A DNA stretch of 64,000 nucleotides. It comes from Paenibacillus cellulosilyticus (GTDB lineage Bacteria; Bacillota; Bacilli; Paenibacillales; Paenibacillaceae). A program made the translations under genes and the position numbers. Positions within the stretch are counted from its first letter, which is position 1. Each line of letters opens with the position of its first letter. Location: positions 1-64,000 of the forward strand of contig NZ_QGTQ01000002.1 of NCBI RefSeq assembly GCF_003182255.1, in the 5' to 3' direction. The notes under the pieces were generated by a model that made no database searches, was not told the DNA's origin, and worked only from the letters and a program-made list of their open reading frames with translations. Below are positions 12,401 through 19,934 of the stretch, in pieces.

Positions 12401-12799
12401 CGACATCCACAGCCAACGCCGTTTGAAGCAGCTATACTTGCGTGTGATGATGTAACCGGACGCCCCTATTGTACCTAGCACCAATACAGCTCGCAGCCAC
12501 GTACTTAAACTCCACATATCAGGAATGGACATCGTAATCAACGAAATAACCCCCGCCGACGCCCCGCCAAAATGAATGGCGACGAGTATCGCGATGGATC
12601 GCAGGCTCAGGATAGAACCCTCACTTGTCGTTATTCCGAGCTTATATAGAATAATCCCAGATATTCCCATGTACAAACCAATTAAAATCGCGCTTGCTTT
12701 TGACGATATATTTTTAACATAAGGATGAATAAGGAGCTGAATACCAACGAATGTGAATATCGCTAGCAAAGACAGATTCAACAGAAAATGCTCATACAT
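9491..12799 (-). CDS. Hybrid sensor histidine kinase, 5TM-PAS-PAS-HisKA-HATPase-REC-REC-Hpt
   Basis: A 1102-residue membrane kinase with an N-terminal multi-helix 5TM region (about 1-175), two PAS-like segments (about 190-310 and 320-435), HisKA with SHEIRTPLNGIIG, HATPase with GTGLGLPIVKEL, two receivers (LVEDNEINQQ and LMDMYMP in the second) and an Hpt-like domain. The Hpt motif reads HTLIGVAKNM, with Ile where Lys is usual. The general plan repeats that of the kinase at 442-3099, so the two are probably paralogues. The ATG at 12799 is preceded by AAGGGTGAT. It is divergent from the OmpR-type regulator at 12973, a possible but unproven target. Confidence 0.88.
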   Translation of the reverse strand: MYEHFLLNLSLLAIFTFVGIQLLIHPYVKNISSKASAILIGLYMGISGIILYKLGITTSEGSILSLRSIAILVAIHFGGASAGVISLITMSIPDMWSLSTWLRAVLVLGTIGASGYIITRKYSCFKRRWLWMSGSTLAIFILSGGLDRTDEMVNFNTSIPYLITAWLGVLFIGFLIRYLHRATEVQEQLKETRDELTNTMRLHNGITFKIIKQDTHYVYKMISGKLLSRLVETLGGGEISDYEPGLKVFSLLPSASGAKFRGHIDSVWNGGMSTGYETRVGKFDLWVTLQPILEDEAVTSIIGTIIDISEQKAAERRIHESEERYLSLAENPQDFILELDRSGSILFANSYFCNMARKDQREVVGRPLFELGMKMNESQWRKNWIEIAATGRKTGFETTIIMADGVTREYYVILSDIQGTSEVEGYMICSMHEITDLKQADQESRAKSRFLARVSHEIRTPLNGIIGLAQLMKHTELSDIQQDYMHKITSSSHLLLGIINDILDLSKIEAGKLNMEQVEFDIDELVYDLTNTLSVLKGFKQVEVVVETDTHLPARLLGDPLRLKQILMNLCSNAIKFTEQGYVHLYVQQLQQTRQMISIRFTVEDTGIGMTGEQLRMLYEPFWQAEYDSGGKQSGTGLGLPIVKELVSLLGGELRASSQIGIGSRFQFEIDMPIPESEDRTWELEAPDGRFRVHIVEDDRLHRDVIARTLESFGCRVTTSQTWDHLYQFVDRASRVSEYMDCIVVDMEMDDMYGEHTWTRLMELCNRKGIAVIALASAYAREEIMQMMGGQLPNALLSKPTSRLELYQTLKRIVVHNGHASTIALQSSSREAAVSTEQDHAASQPSILLVEDNEINQQVAVELLRLFGYEVTVANHGLEALERLNEQRFDLILMDMYMPILNGYETTKRIRASAEHSDIPIIALTANAMQSDHKSYYEIGINDIMLKPLDAEMLRKCVNHWMPSPHIRHVSRRPEERALYEAIRETIVGVDLDQMLKRLEGKVSIALHILHLFKKEYTDFAERLTHLLGNGEYRDAAREVHTLIGVAKNMSAHRLAVAAIQLEAVVIDNPTAYFGALETASAEIAVIIQSLPDPSLLEMNRK

Positions 12800-12870
12800 G
12801 GCTGATCACCCTTCCTGATACTTACAACAGAAACCTGTACCTTAGTATAAACTTTATACGAAATTGGCGA

Positions 12871-12899
12871 TAGACGGGCATATTTCGACATTATATAAT
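12871..12899 (+). promoter_or_regulatory. Sigma-A promoter for the OmpR-type regulator
   Basis: TAGACG (12871-12876), a 17-nt spacer, and a perfect TATAAT (12894-12899). It lies about 70 nt upstream of the regulator start, in the region shared with the divergent kinase gene. Confidence 0.55.
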
Positions 12900-12972
12900 G
12901 AATTACATATTAAATTATTAGCAAAGTATTAGCACCCTTAACATTCGTTTCACTAAGGCGGGAGCAACAACC

Positions 12973-13674
12973 ATGACGAAAGTACTTATAATTGAAGATG
13001 ATAATATCTTCGGTGACATGTTAAGCCTATATTTGACAGAGGAACAGTATGATGTCGTACGTGTAGCAAGTGCGGGAGAAGGCTTGCGGACATTGAAGGA
13101 CTATACACCTCATGTCATTCTACTAGACCTTATGCTGCCAGACACCGAAGGGATTAACGCCTGCGCTTTGCTAAGAGAGTTTACGACTATTCCAATTATC
13201 GTTATCTCTGCCGAGACGAAAGTGTCCGAGCGTATTCAGTCCCTCAGTGAGGGTGCGGATGACTACATGGTCAAGCCATTCAGCATGCAAGAACTGAAAG
13301 CTCGTATTGAAGCCGTCCTGCGACGCACAACGGCAATCCAGTCTCAGATCGTTTCACCAACCCCTGCATCTCCAGCCGCAGATGATCGCGTGCTTACGCT
13401 CGATTTGGCGCGGAGACTGCTCATTTGCAACGGTACCGAGATTGAGACGACTTACTCCGAATTCGAAATTATGAAGCTTCTTTACAACAATCCGAGCAAA
13501 GTGTTCAGTCGCGAAGAGCTAATTAACGCGATCCGCGGAATCGATTCCTACATTAACGAACGTGCCATCGATGTTCATATTACGAACCTTCGCAAGAAGA
13601 TTGAGAGTAACCCGAAGGAACCGCAATATATTAAAACCGTCTGGGGCGTCGGATATAAGTTCATGAAAAAATAG
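12973..13674 (+). CDS. OmpR/PhoB-family response regulator
   Basis: A 233-residue DNA-binding regulator. The receiver (1-118) has IIEDD, the phospho-acceptor in LLDLMLPD, and the switch lysine in MVKPF. A winged-helix domain (about 135-232) ends in TVWGVGYKF. The ATG has GGGAG 8 nt upstream. It is the only plus-strand gene of the signalling island, divergent from the hybrid kinase at 9491-12799 and convergent with cheA. No dedicated classical kinase adjoins it, so either hybrid kinase or CheA might phosphorylate it. Confidence 0.9.
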   Translation: MTKVLIIEDDNIFGDMLSLYLTEEQYDVVRVASAGEGLRTLKDYTPHVILLDLMLPDTEGINACALLREFTTIPIIVISAETKVSERIQSLSEGADDYMVKPFSMQELKARIEAVLRRTTAIQSQIVSPTPASPAADDRVLTLDLARRLLICNGTEIETTYSEFEIMKLLYNNPSKVFSREELINAIRGIDSYINERAIDVHITNLRKKIESNPKEPQYIKTVWGVGYKFMKK

Positions 13675-13696
13675 AGGGGTGCGAGCACCCCTCTAT
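13671..13696. terminator. Shared hairpin containing both convergent stop codons
   Basis: The stem ATAGAGGGGTG/CACCCCTCTAT has a 4-nt loop. The TAG of the plus-strand regulator (13672-13674) and the TAG of cheA on the minus strand (13693-13695) both lie in its arms. It can act as a terminator in both directions. Confidence 0.7.
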
Positions 13697-16323
13697 TGTC
13701 TTTCATTCACCATCTGCTTCATAACGTCCATACTCAGCTGGTAGACAAGATGCTCATCCATTCGATAAACTCCGTTAATTGCACGCTGCTTCCGGCGAAT
13801 TTCTTCCGGCGCCTGCTCTATGCGCTGCTCCGTTACAGATACAACCTCTAAGACCTCATCGACCAGTAGTCCTGCAAGACGATCTCCTAGATCGACAACG
13901 AGTACTCGTGCTTGTTCATCGGCTGCACCTGCGGTAGAAACGCCGCCACCGGTTAGATAGGCACTCAATTGATACAACGGCATTAGTTGATCACGCAGTT
14001 GGATAAGCCCAAGCATATAACGGTCGGATTGCGCTGACCGCTTAATGTCTGGCACACGTACAATTTCATGAATGGATTGTATATCGATGCCATAATGAAT
14101 TCCGCTGAGCAGGAATGTGATACGCTTCACTTCGTTAATGACGCGAGCCTCTGTACTCCGCGATCGATGGGACGAAGCGTGATGCGATTGAGCCGCCTGG
14201 CGGACGATAGCGGCAATATCCAGGATAAGCGCAATGCTGCCGTCGCCCATGATCGTCGAACCCGATAGACATGGTACTTGCCCGATGTATGAGCCCAGTG
14301 ATTTTACGACGATCTCCTGATTCGCAATGGATCGGTCGAACAGCAGGCAGACACGCTGCTCGCCAATACCGACCGTCACGACGAACAACCGCTTCCCGCT
14401 TCCAGATGCTGTCGACGAAACACCCAGCAGCCGATCCATTCGAACGAATGGCAGAAGCTCTCCTCGCACCATACACATTTCGCGTGAATGAATCGTCTTG
14501 ATGTCGTGCTCGCTCATATGAGAAATTTCAATGACATTCACGATCGGCAGCGCGAACACGAAATCGCCAAGTCCAACGAGCAACGAGCGGATGATTGCCA
14601 GCGTAAGCGGAAGCTTGACCGTAAACGTCGTACCAACGCCTTCTGTCGTATCTATATCAATAATTCCGTTCAACTTCTCAATTCTCGTCTTCACGATGTC
14701 CATTCCGACACCTCTGCCGGACACATCGGTTACCTGCTCAGCTGTCGACATGCCGGAGTGGAAAATCAGACCGATCGCTTCCTTATCCGTCATTCGCTCC
14801 GCTTCGTCTTCCGTGACGAACCGTTTCTGAACCGCGTTGCTGCGAATCGCATTCGCATGAATGCCGCGGCCATTATCGCTTACCCGAATCGTTATTGTGT
14901 TTTCTTCATGGCTTGCCCGAATAACGACACGCCCTTTGCGCGGCTTGCCGCTTGCGATTCGGTCCTCAGGAAGCTCCAAGCCGTGATCAACTGCGTTGCG
15001 AAGAATATGGATAAGCGGGTCGCTAATTTCCTCGATCAGCGTACGATCGAGTTCCGTTTCCTTGCCTTCGATGACAAGATCAACTTCCTTGCCAACCTGC
15101 TGCGCTAAATCCCGTACGAGACGCGGAAACCGGTTGAATAGCTGCTCGATCGGCAGCATACGCGTCTTCATCACACCGTCCTGCAGTTCAGCGACAACCC
15201 GGCTAATATGCCCGGTCACATCCTCAAGCAGCGCAAGCTCTCCGTTATCCTGCTGTTCCAATGCACGGAATCGGCTGTTCACATCAATCAGTCGCGTTTG
15301 GCCAATGACAAGCTCCCCGACAAGGTTCAGCAGATGCTCTAGACGATTCACATCAACTCGTACCGTCTGTGTGGCTTGGAACTTGCCGTTGTCTCCGCGA
15401 GGCCGCTCTGCAGGCTGCTGCGACGTTTCTTCGAATACAGGCAGCGATGACTTGTCGAGCAGCCAATTCAACGTCAACTCGCTGGCTTGAACAGCCTCTA
15501 CGTCCGCCAACTGTCGTGCGAATTGCGCAAGCGCATCAATCGAATCGCATTCGGATACCATGCATCCGATGAGAAGTGTGCCCTGCTCGATTGAAGGAAG
15601 ACTCGCCTCATCCGGCGATACAGCCAGCACCTTCGCCGCTTCTCGTAATTGCCCAATCGTAAGCAGCGCCCGCGCAAAAGGCAGCTCCGTATCGTCCTTC
15701 AGCTTAATCTCGACCAGATGCACTTTAGCTCCGCTTGCCAGCTCCGAACGGACATCTTCGAGCTGTTCGTCTTGAAAGGCTGTTGGCTGCAATGTTGTGC
15801 CAGCTAATAATGTATGCGCAATCGTCTTGCTGTCCTCGTTCGCTAGCGCTGGGACGGCGTTGACGCTGTTCGGCATCTCTGCTTCGAGACTGCTTGGACG
15901 GCTGTCGGGCGCATCGTCATCAACAACATCCCCGCATACAAACGCATCCAGCAGCACAACCAAATCTCCGATCGGTTCCTCCTCGTGCACCCCTTGCAAG
16001 AAACGCTCGCGTTGACGCTTCAAATAATCGACGCAGCGGAACAATGTATTCATCAATCGTGTATTCGTGTGCAACCGATTGGACCGAAGGCCGTCGAATA
16101 CCGTCTCGACCTTATGCGTCATGTTCTTTATCTGATTGAAGCCCATAACGGCTGAAGAACCCTTCAGCGTATGGGCAGCTCGGAAGATCGTTTGGAGCGT
16201 GACTTGCTGACTGCCATGCTGCTCCATCTCCAGCAGCTGCTCGTCCATGATTTGTACTTGCTCGTCCAGCTCATCGAGGTACACGTTCAGATACGTCGAT
16301 AACAGCTGATCATTGTGCAGCAT
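13693..16323 (-). CDS. Chemotaxis histidine kinase CheA with two CheW domains
   Basis: A soluble kinase of about 876 residues that would assemble with receptors and CheW. Hpt (1-105) carries the phosphorylation site in AAHTLKGSSAVMG. A variable linker with P2-like segments follows, then the dimerisation domain (about 315-385), HATPase (DNGRGI and GRGVGMDIVKTRIEKL) and a CheW-like P5 domain (545-690). An extra C-terminal CheW-like domain (about 710-870, starting VKRITFLLSG) is fused on. ATG at 16323 is chosen because GGAGG lies 6 nt upstream; the ATG at 16329 touches that site. It overlaps cheW by 14 nt. No cheY, cheB or cheR follows. Confidence 0.93.
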   Translation of the reverse strand: MLHNDQLLSTYLNVYLDELDEQVQIMDEQLLEMEQHGSQQVTLQTIFRAAHTLKGSSAVMGFNQIKNMTHKVETVFDGLRSNRLHTNTRLMNTLFRCVDYLKRQRERFLQGVHEEEPIGDLVVLLDAFVCGDVVDDDAPDSRPSSLEAEMPNSVNAVPALANEDSKTIAHTLLAGTTLQPTAFQDEQLEDVRSELASGAKVHLVEIKLKDDTELPFARALLTIGQLREAAKVLAVSPDEASLPSIEQGTLLIGCMVSECDSIDALAQFARQLADVEAVQASELTLNWLLDKSSLPVFEETSQQPAERPRGDNGKFQATQTVRVDVNRLEHLLNLVGELVIGQTRLIDVNSRFRALEQQDNGELALLEDVTGHISRVVAELQDGVMKTRMLPIEQLFNRFPRLVRDLAQQVGKEVDLVIEGKETELDRTLIEEISDPLIHILRNAVDHGLELPEDRIASGKPRKGRVVIRASHEENTITIRVSDNGRGIHANAIRSNAVQKRFVTEDEAERMTDKEAIGLIFHSGMSTAEQVTDVSGRGVGMDIVKTRIEKLNGIIDIDTTEGVGTTFTVKLPLTLAIIRSLLVGLGDFVFALPIVNVIEISHMSEHDIKTIHSREMCMVRGELLPFVRMDRLLGVSSTASGSGKRLFVVTVGIGEQRVCLLFDRSIANQEIVVKSLGSYIGQVPCLSGSTIMGDGSIALILDIAAIVRQAAQSHHASSHRSRSTEARVINEVKRITFLLSGIHYGIDIQSIHEIVRVPDIKRSAQSDRYMLGLIQLRDQLMPLYQLSAYLTGGGVSTAGAADEQARVLVVDLGDRLAGLLVDEVLEVVSVTEQRIEQAPEEIRRKQRAINGVYRMDEHLVYQLSMDVMKQMVNERQ

Positions 16324-16738
16324 AAGCATCCTCCTGCAGCAGCGTTACGACATTGAGCATATTAACCCATTCATTATCTGCCTCATTCAATCCGATGCCC
16401 GTAATAAACTCATCCGTACGCTTCGCTTCTTCATAGTGATGAATCTGATTGTAGGTCGTCACGCGGTGGACACGGTCCACGACGAATGCGACAACATCGC
16501 TGTCCAGCTGGACGATCACCATCCGCGACAGCTCCGAGTCTTCCGCTCGGAAGCGGCTGCCCGGAGTTACGACAGGTACGATGCTTCCACGCAAATTAAT
16601 GACACCCAGGATGCTTCGTCTCGCATTCGGAATCGGCAGGCATGGCTGCATCCGAATGATTTCCTGTACGTCTTGAATCGGAATCGCATACCGCTCATCT
16701 GCGATTCCAACCTCTATGTATTGCTGCTGCGCACTCAT
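16310..16738 (-). CDS. Chemotaxis coupling protein CheW
   Basis: A 142-residue single-domain CheW that links receptors to CheA. The segments YIEVGIADERYAIPIQDVQE and LGVINLRGSIVPVV match the family. The ATG has GAGGAG 10 nt upstream. It sits between the small LuxR-type gene (25 nt upstream) and cheA (overlapping downstream), so the three form one operon. With the fused domain of CheA it gives the system an extra CheW unit. Confidence 0.92.
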   Translation of the reverse strand: MSAQQQYIEVGIADERYAIPIQDVQEIIRMQPCLPIPNARRSILGVINLRGSIVPVVTPGSRFRAEDSELSRMVIVQLDSDVVAFVVDRVHRVTTYNQIHHYEEAKRTDEFITGIGLNEADNEWVNMLNVVTLLQEDAYAAQ

Positions 16739-16763
16739 CGTTTCTTCGCTCCTCTAAAGTCCG

Positions 16764-17072
16764 CTACGAAAATCGTTTCGCTTTCTTGCCAAGCACCGTC
16801 GCCAGTTGTTCCCGCTTCATCTCCGCGCAATCACAGCAATAGCCACCTTCGGTCAGCATACTGCTCATACAGACCGACATCAGCTTGCGGACGCTCGAGA
16901 TATTCATCTTTTTTAAAATATTCGCGACGTGGTTTTTGACCGTTTTCTCGCTTATAAACAATATGTCGGCCAGCTCCCGGTTCGAGTACCCATGAAAAAC
17001 AATTAAGGAGACGACCTCGATTTCCCGGCTCGTCAGCTGGTACTGCTCATCGAGTTGATCATAATCCTTCAC
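16764..17072 (-). CDS. Small LuxR/GerE-type HTH protein with C-terminal cysteines
   Basis: About 102 residues. The HTH (about 13-75) has [12 protein letters not shown] and [16 protein letters not shown], as in NarL/GerE-family DNA-binding domains, with no receiver in front. The C-terminal tail holds four cysteines (VCMSSM then YCCDCAEM), which could bind a metal or respond to redox; that is inference. GTG at 17072 is preferred because AGGGGA lies 9-10 nt upstream. It is the first gene of the operon with cheW and cheA, which is unusual and suggests it controls or reports on the chemosensory system. Confidence 0.8.
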   Translation of the reverse strand: MKDYDQLDEQYQLTSREIEVVSLIVFHGYSNRELADILFISEKTVKNHVANILKKMNISSVRKLMSVCMSSMLTEGGYCCDCAEMKREQLATVLGKKAKRFS

Positions 17073-17223
17073 CTTATATCTTCCCCTACACAATTTGTCG
17101 ACTTTAAATGTAAGGCAATACTATTAATTAAAAATCACAAAAAGTATTAACTGATCATTTTGTTTCCTCACAAATGCTTAAAACAATTGGTACAAGGTGG
17201 AGCGTCCGCCGCAACAAACAAAA

Positions 17224-17258
17224 AACTCGGTCCCCTTCTCACTTGAAGGTACCGAGTT
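17224..17258 (-). terminator. Terminator after the PhoP-like regulator
   Basis: ACTCGGT and ACCGAGT arms with inner CCTTC/GAAGG pairs, followed on each strand by a run of T. It overlaps the last codons of the regulator gene (stop at 17239-17241). Confidence 0.65.
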
Positions 17259-17961
17259 TTTTGGGCAGCACCAGCTTATAGCCGACACCACGGATGGATT
17301 CAATTTGAACGGATTGCTGACCAAGCTCCAGCTTCTTGCGAAGCGAGCTGACGTGCACATCGACCGTACGCTGGCCGCCGATATAATCGAAGCCCCATAC
17401 GATATTCATCAGGTCATCACGCGTGATGACCATGCCTGGGCGTTGAACGAGATAGAGCAGCACTTCGAACTCCTTCGGACGCAGCGGCACCGTCTCTCCA
17501 TTGAGCACAACCTCGTACTTCTCTGGGTAAATCGACAGGTCGCCAGCTGTAATGACCTTCTCATTCGTTTCCACCGTTGCCTTGCCCTCATCCTGCTGTG
17601 TCCGCCGCAGAACAGCAGATACACGTGCAAGCAACTCGGCGACGCCAAACGGCTTCGTAATGTAGTCGTCCGCTCCATGCTTCAGTCCCTGCACGACTTC
17701 TTCCTCGGCATTACGCGCCGTCAGAATAATAATCGGCGTCCGAATGCCATGCTGCCTCAGACGCGTCAGAATCTCGAAGCCATTCATTCCCGGAAGCATA
17801 ATATCAAGAATAATGAGATCAAAGCTGCGCTGCAGTGCAGCCTGCAGCCCTTCGCCACCATGATCGATGACCGTTGTCTCATAGCCTTCCTGCGTCAAGT
17901 TATACGACAACAAACGCGCCAACGTCGGTTCATCTTCTATGACCAGCACCTTATGAGACAT
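17239..17961 (-). CDS. PhoP-like OmpR-family response regulator
   Basis: A 240-residue regulator. The receiver has VIEDE, phospho-acceptor context LDIMLPGMNG and switch lysine ITKPFG; the C-terminal winged helix ends in SIRGVGYKL. The start at 17961 is set by GGAGG about 8 nt upstream; an ATG at 17991 lacks a site. Similarity and the adjoining PAS-containing kinase fit a PhoP/PhoR or WalR-like pair, with phosphate control the first guess. The gene lies downstream of its kinase with a 110-nt gap, opposite to the common regulator-first order, and may have its own promoter in that gap. Confidence 0.88.
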   Translation of the reverse strand: MSHKVLVIEDEPTLARLLSYNLTQEGYETTVIDHGGEGLQAALQRSFDLIILDIMLPGMNGFEILTRLRQHGIRTPIIILTARNAEEEVVQGLKHGADDYITKPFGVAELLARVSAVLRRTQQDEGKATVETNEKVITAGDLSIYPEKYEVVLNGETVPLRPKEFEVLLYLVQRPGMVITRDDLMNIVWGFDYIGGQRTVDVHVSSLRKKLELGQQSVQIESIRGVGYKLVLPKKLGTFK

Positions 17962-18071
17962 GGAATCCTCCAACTCGCGTATTATCGACAATGACTTTAC
18001 GCGAAAGTTACAATTTTACAACTATTTTATCATGGTTTCGTCAATAATGGTCAATACTTTTCTTCCCATCC

Positions 18072-19898
18072 TTACGGATGAATGACAGGAATTTCGATCA
18101 TAAACTTCGTTCCGACTCCGACTTCACTGTCTACCGCGATTGTCCCATTATGCAATTCGACGAGATGCTTCACTATCGACAACCCAAGTCCCGTTCCCCC
18201 TGAGCTGCGCGAGCGAGCCTTGTCCACCCGATAGAATCGTTCGAATATGCGCGGAAGATCCTTCTTCGGAATGCCGATGCCTGTATCTTTAATAGTAATG
18301 CGTATACGTTCATAATCATCGCGCGTTTCATCTGTCAGTGCATACGGCGTAACCGATGCTGGCCATACTGGCTCAACGATGACGGTAACCTTCCCGCCCT
18401 CCGGCGTATAGTTGATCCCATTGGACAACAGGTTCATAACAATCTGGCGTAGACGATCCTCGTCCGCTTCCACATAGATGTCGCCTTCTGCAATGAGCTC
18501 CAGACGGATCGACTTGCGGGCAGCTTCTGCTTCCAGCAGCTGAACGGTCTTCGCTGCGAACGATTGCAGCTCCACCGGCGAGAACATGAGCGGCACACGC
18601 CGCGATTCGATTTTGGATAGTTCTAGTATATCACCAATGAGACGATTCAGCCTCTCACTCTCATCATAGATAATTTGAAGGAACGAACGCGTTGTTTCTT
18701 CATCCTTAACCGCACCACCAAGCAGTGTCTCTGCAAAGCCCTTCACCGCTGCTACTGGCGTCTTCAGCTCATGGGATACGTTCGCGACGAACTCGCTGCG
18801 CATCCGCTCAAGACGACGGATTGCCGAGACGTCCTGAAGCACGAGCAGTATACCGACGAATTCGTTATCCTGCATAACCGGCACGAGATTCAGCTCCAGA
18901 AGTCTTTCTTCCGGGTAGTAGAATGTCATCTCCTCGTGAATGTACGATTGTTTCTCGAACGCCTCTCGAATGAGTGAAGTCAGCTCGTGCTGCTGCCTAG
19001 CGTCCGAATAGTGGCGTCCGACAAGCTCGCGCGAGGTGAAGCCGAGGATATCTTCCGCACGGCGGCTGAGCAATACGATATGCCCCGTCACGTCGATCAT
19101 CACGATTCCGTTGATCATGTTGTCGAGTACACTTTCCAGCTGGCTTTCATTCTGACGGATGCGCTCCATTTGAACCTGAAGGCTCTCGGCCATCGCATTA
19201 ATCGCATAGCCCAATTCGCCGATCTCGTCCTGCTTCTTAACGGGGACGCGAGCTTTATAATCGAGACGCTGAATGCGCTTCGCAACCTTCGTAATTTGCT
19301 CTAACGGCCGCGTCATACCGCTCGCCACGCGATAGCTAATTAAGGCCGCGGCAAGGAAAAGTACCAGCAGCCAGACAATAAGCGCTGTCCAAAGATTGCG
19401 GATACTCTGTTCGACATCCTCCAAGCTCATGGATAGACGAATAATGTACGGTCCCTCATCAGCCTGCACTTCCAACGCGACATACAGCATATTCTGATTG
19501 GTCGTGTCGCTCATCCGAATGCTGCTGCCAATCTCGCCATTCAGCGCTTCCGCTACTTCCTTGCGTGACTTATGATTGTCCATCGTATGCGGATCATGGT
19601 CCGAATCGCCAAGCACGACGCCATCTGTTTGAATGAAGGTGACGCGTGAATCAGCGTTTTTCTTCATATCCGTTGCGATTTGCGTATAGTACTTGAATTT
19701 GGGGGACAACTCCACGTCCGCTGTATCCCACTCCATCCCTGCTGCAATAATGCGAATCTCCCGCACCATGCTGTCTTCTAAAGCTTGTATATGATTGCGC
19801 TTGAACATCTGAGCCATTAACAGTCCTGAAGCAAGAACGGATAGCCCGATAACCCCAATCATAATAAGTGTTAATCGTGAACGAAAGCTGTTCATCAT
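18072..19898 (-). CDS. PhoR-like sensor histidine kinase
   Basis: A 608-residue membrane kinase with transmembrane helices at about 9-30 and 155-180, an extracellular sensor between them, HAMP (about 180-235), PAS (about 245-345), HisKA with VSHELKTPVAAVKG, and HATPase with GTGLGLSIVKHLVELHNG. This is the usual PhoR/WalK domain order in Gram-positive bacteria. ATG at 19898 is chosen because AGGAG lies 6 nt upstream; an upstream in-frame ATG (19919) has no site. It lies 36 nt after the BASS-type transporter gene, which may be cotranscribed with it. Confidence 0.9.
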   Translation of the reverse strand: MMNSFRSRLTLIMIGVIGLSVLASGLLMAQMFKRNHIQALEDSMVREIRIIAAGMEWDTADVELSPKFKYYTQIATDMKKNADSRVTFIQTDGVVLGDSDHDPHTMDNHKSRKEVAEALNGEIGSSIRMSDTTNQNMLYVALEVQADEGPYIIRLSMSLEDVEQSIRNLWTALIVWLLVLFLAAALISYRVASGMTRPLEQITKVAKRIQRLDYKARVPVKKQDEIGELGYAINAMAESLQVQMERIRQNESQLESVLDNMINGIVMIDVTGHIVLLSRRAEDILGFTSRELVGRHYSDARQQHELTSLIREAFEKQSYIHEEMTFYYPEERLLELNLVPVMQDNEFVGILLVLQDVSAIRRLERMRSEFVANVSHELKTPVAAVKGFAETLLGGAVKDEETTRSFLQIIYDESERLNRLIGDILELSKIESRRVPLMFSPVELQSFAAKTVQLLEAEAARKSIRLELIAEGDIYVEADEDRLRQIVMNLLSNGINYTPEGGKVTVIVEPVWPASVTPYALTDETRDDYERIRITIKDTGIGIPKKDLPRIFERFYRVDKARSRSSGGTGLGLSIVKHLVELHNGTIAVDSEVGVGTKFMIEIPVIHP

Positions 19899-19934
19899 TG
19901 TCAACTCCTGTCGCCTCAAGGCAGCATACGAATT

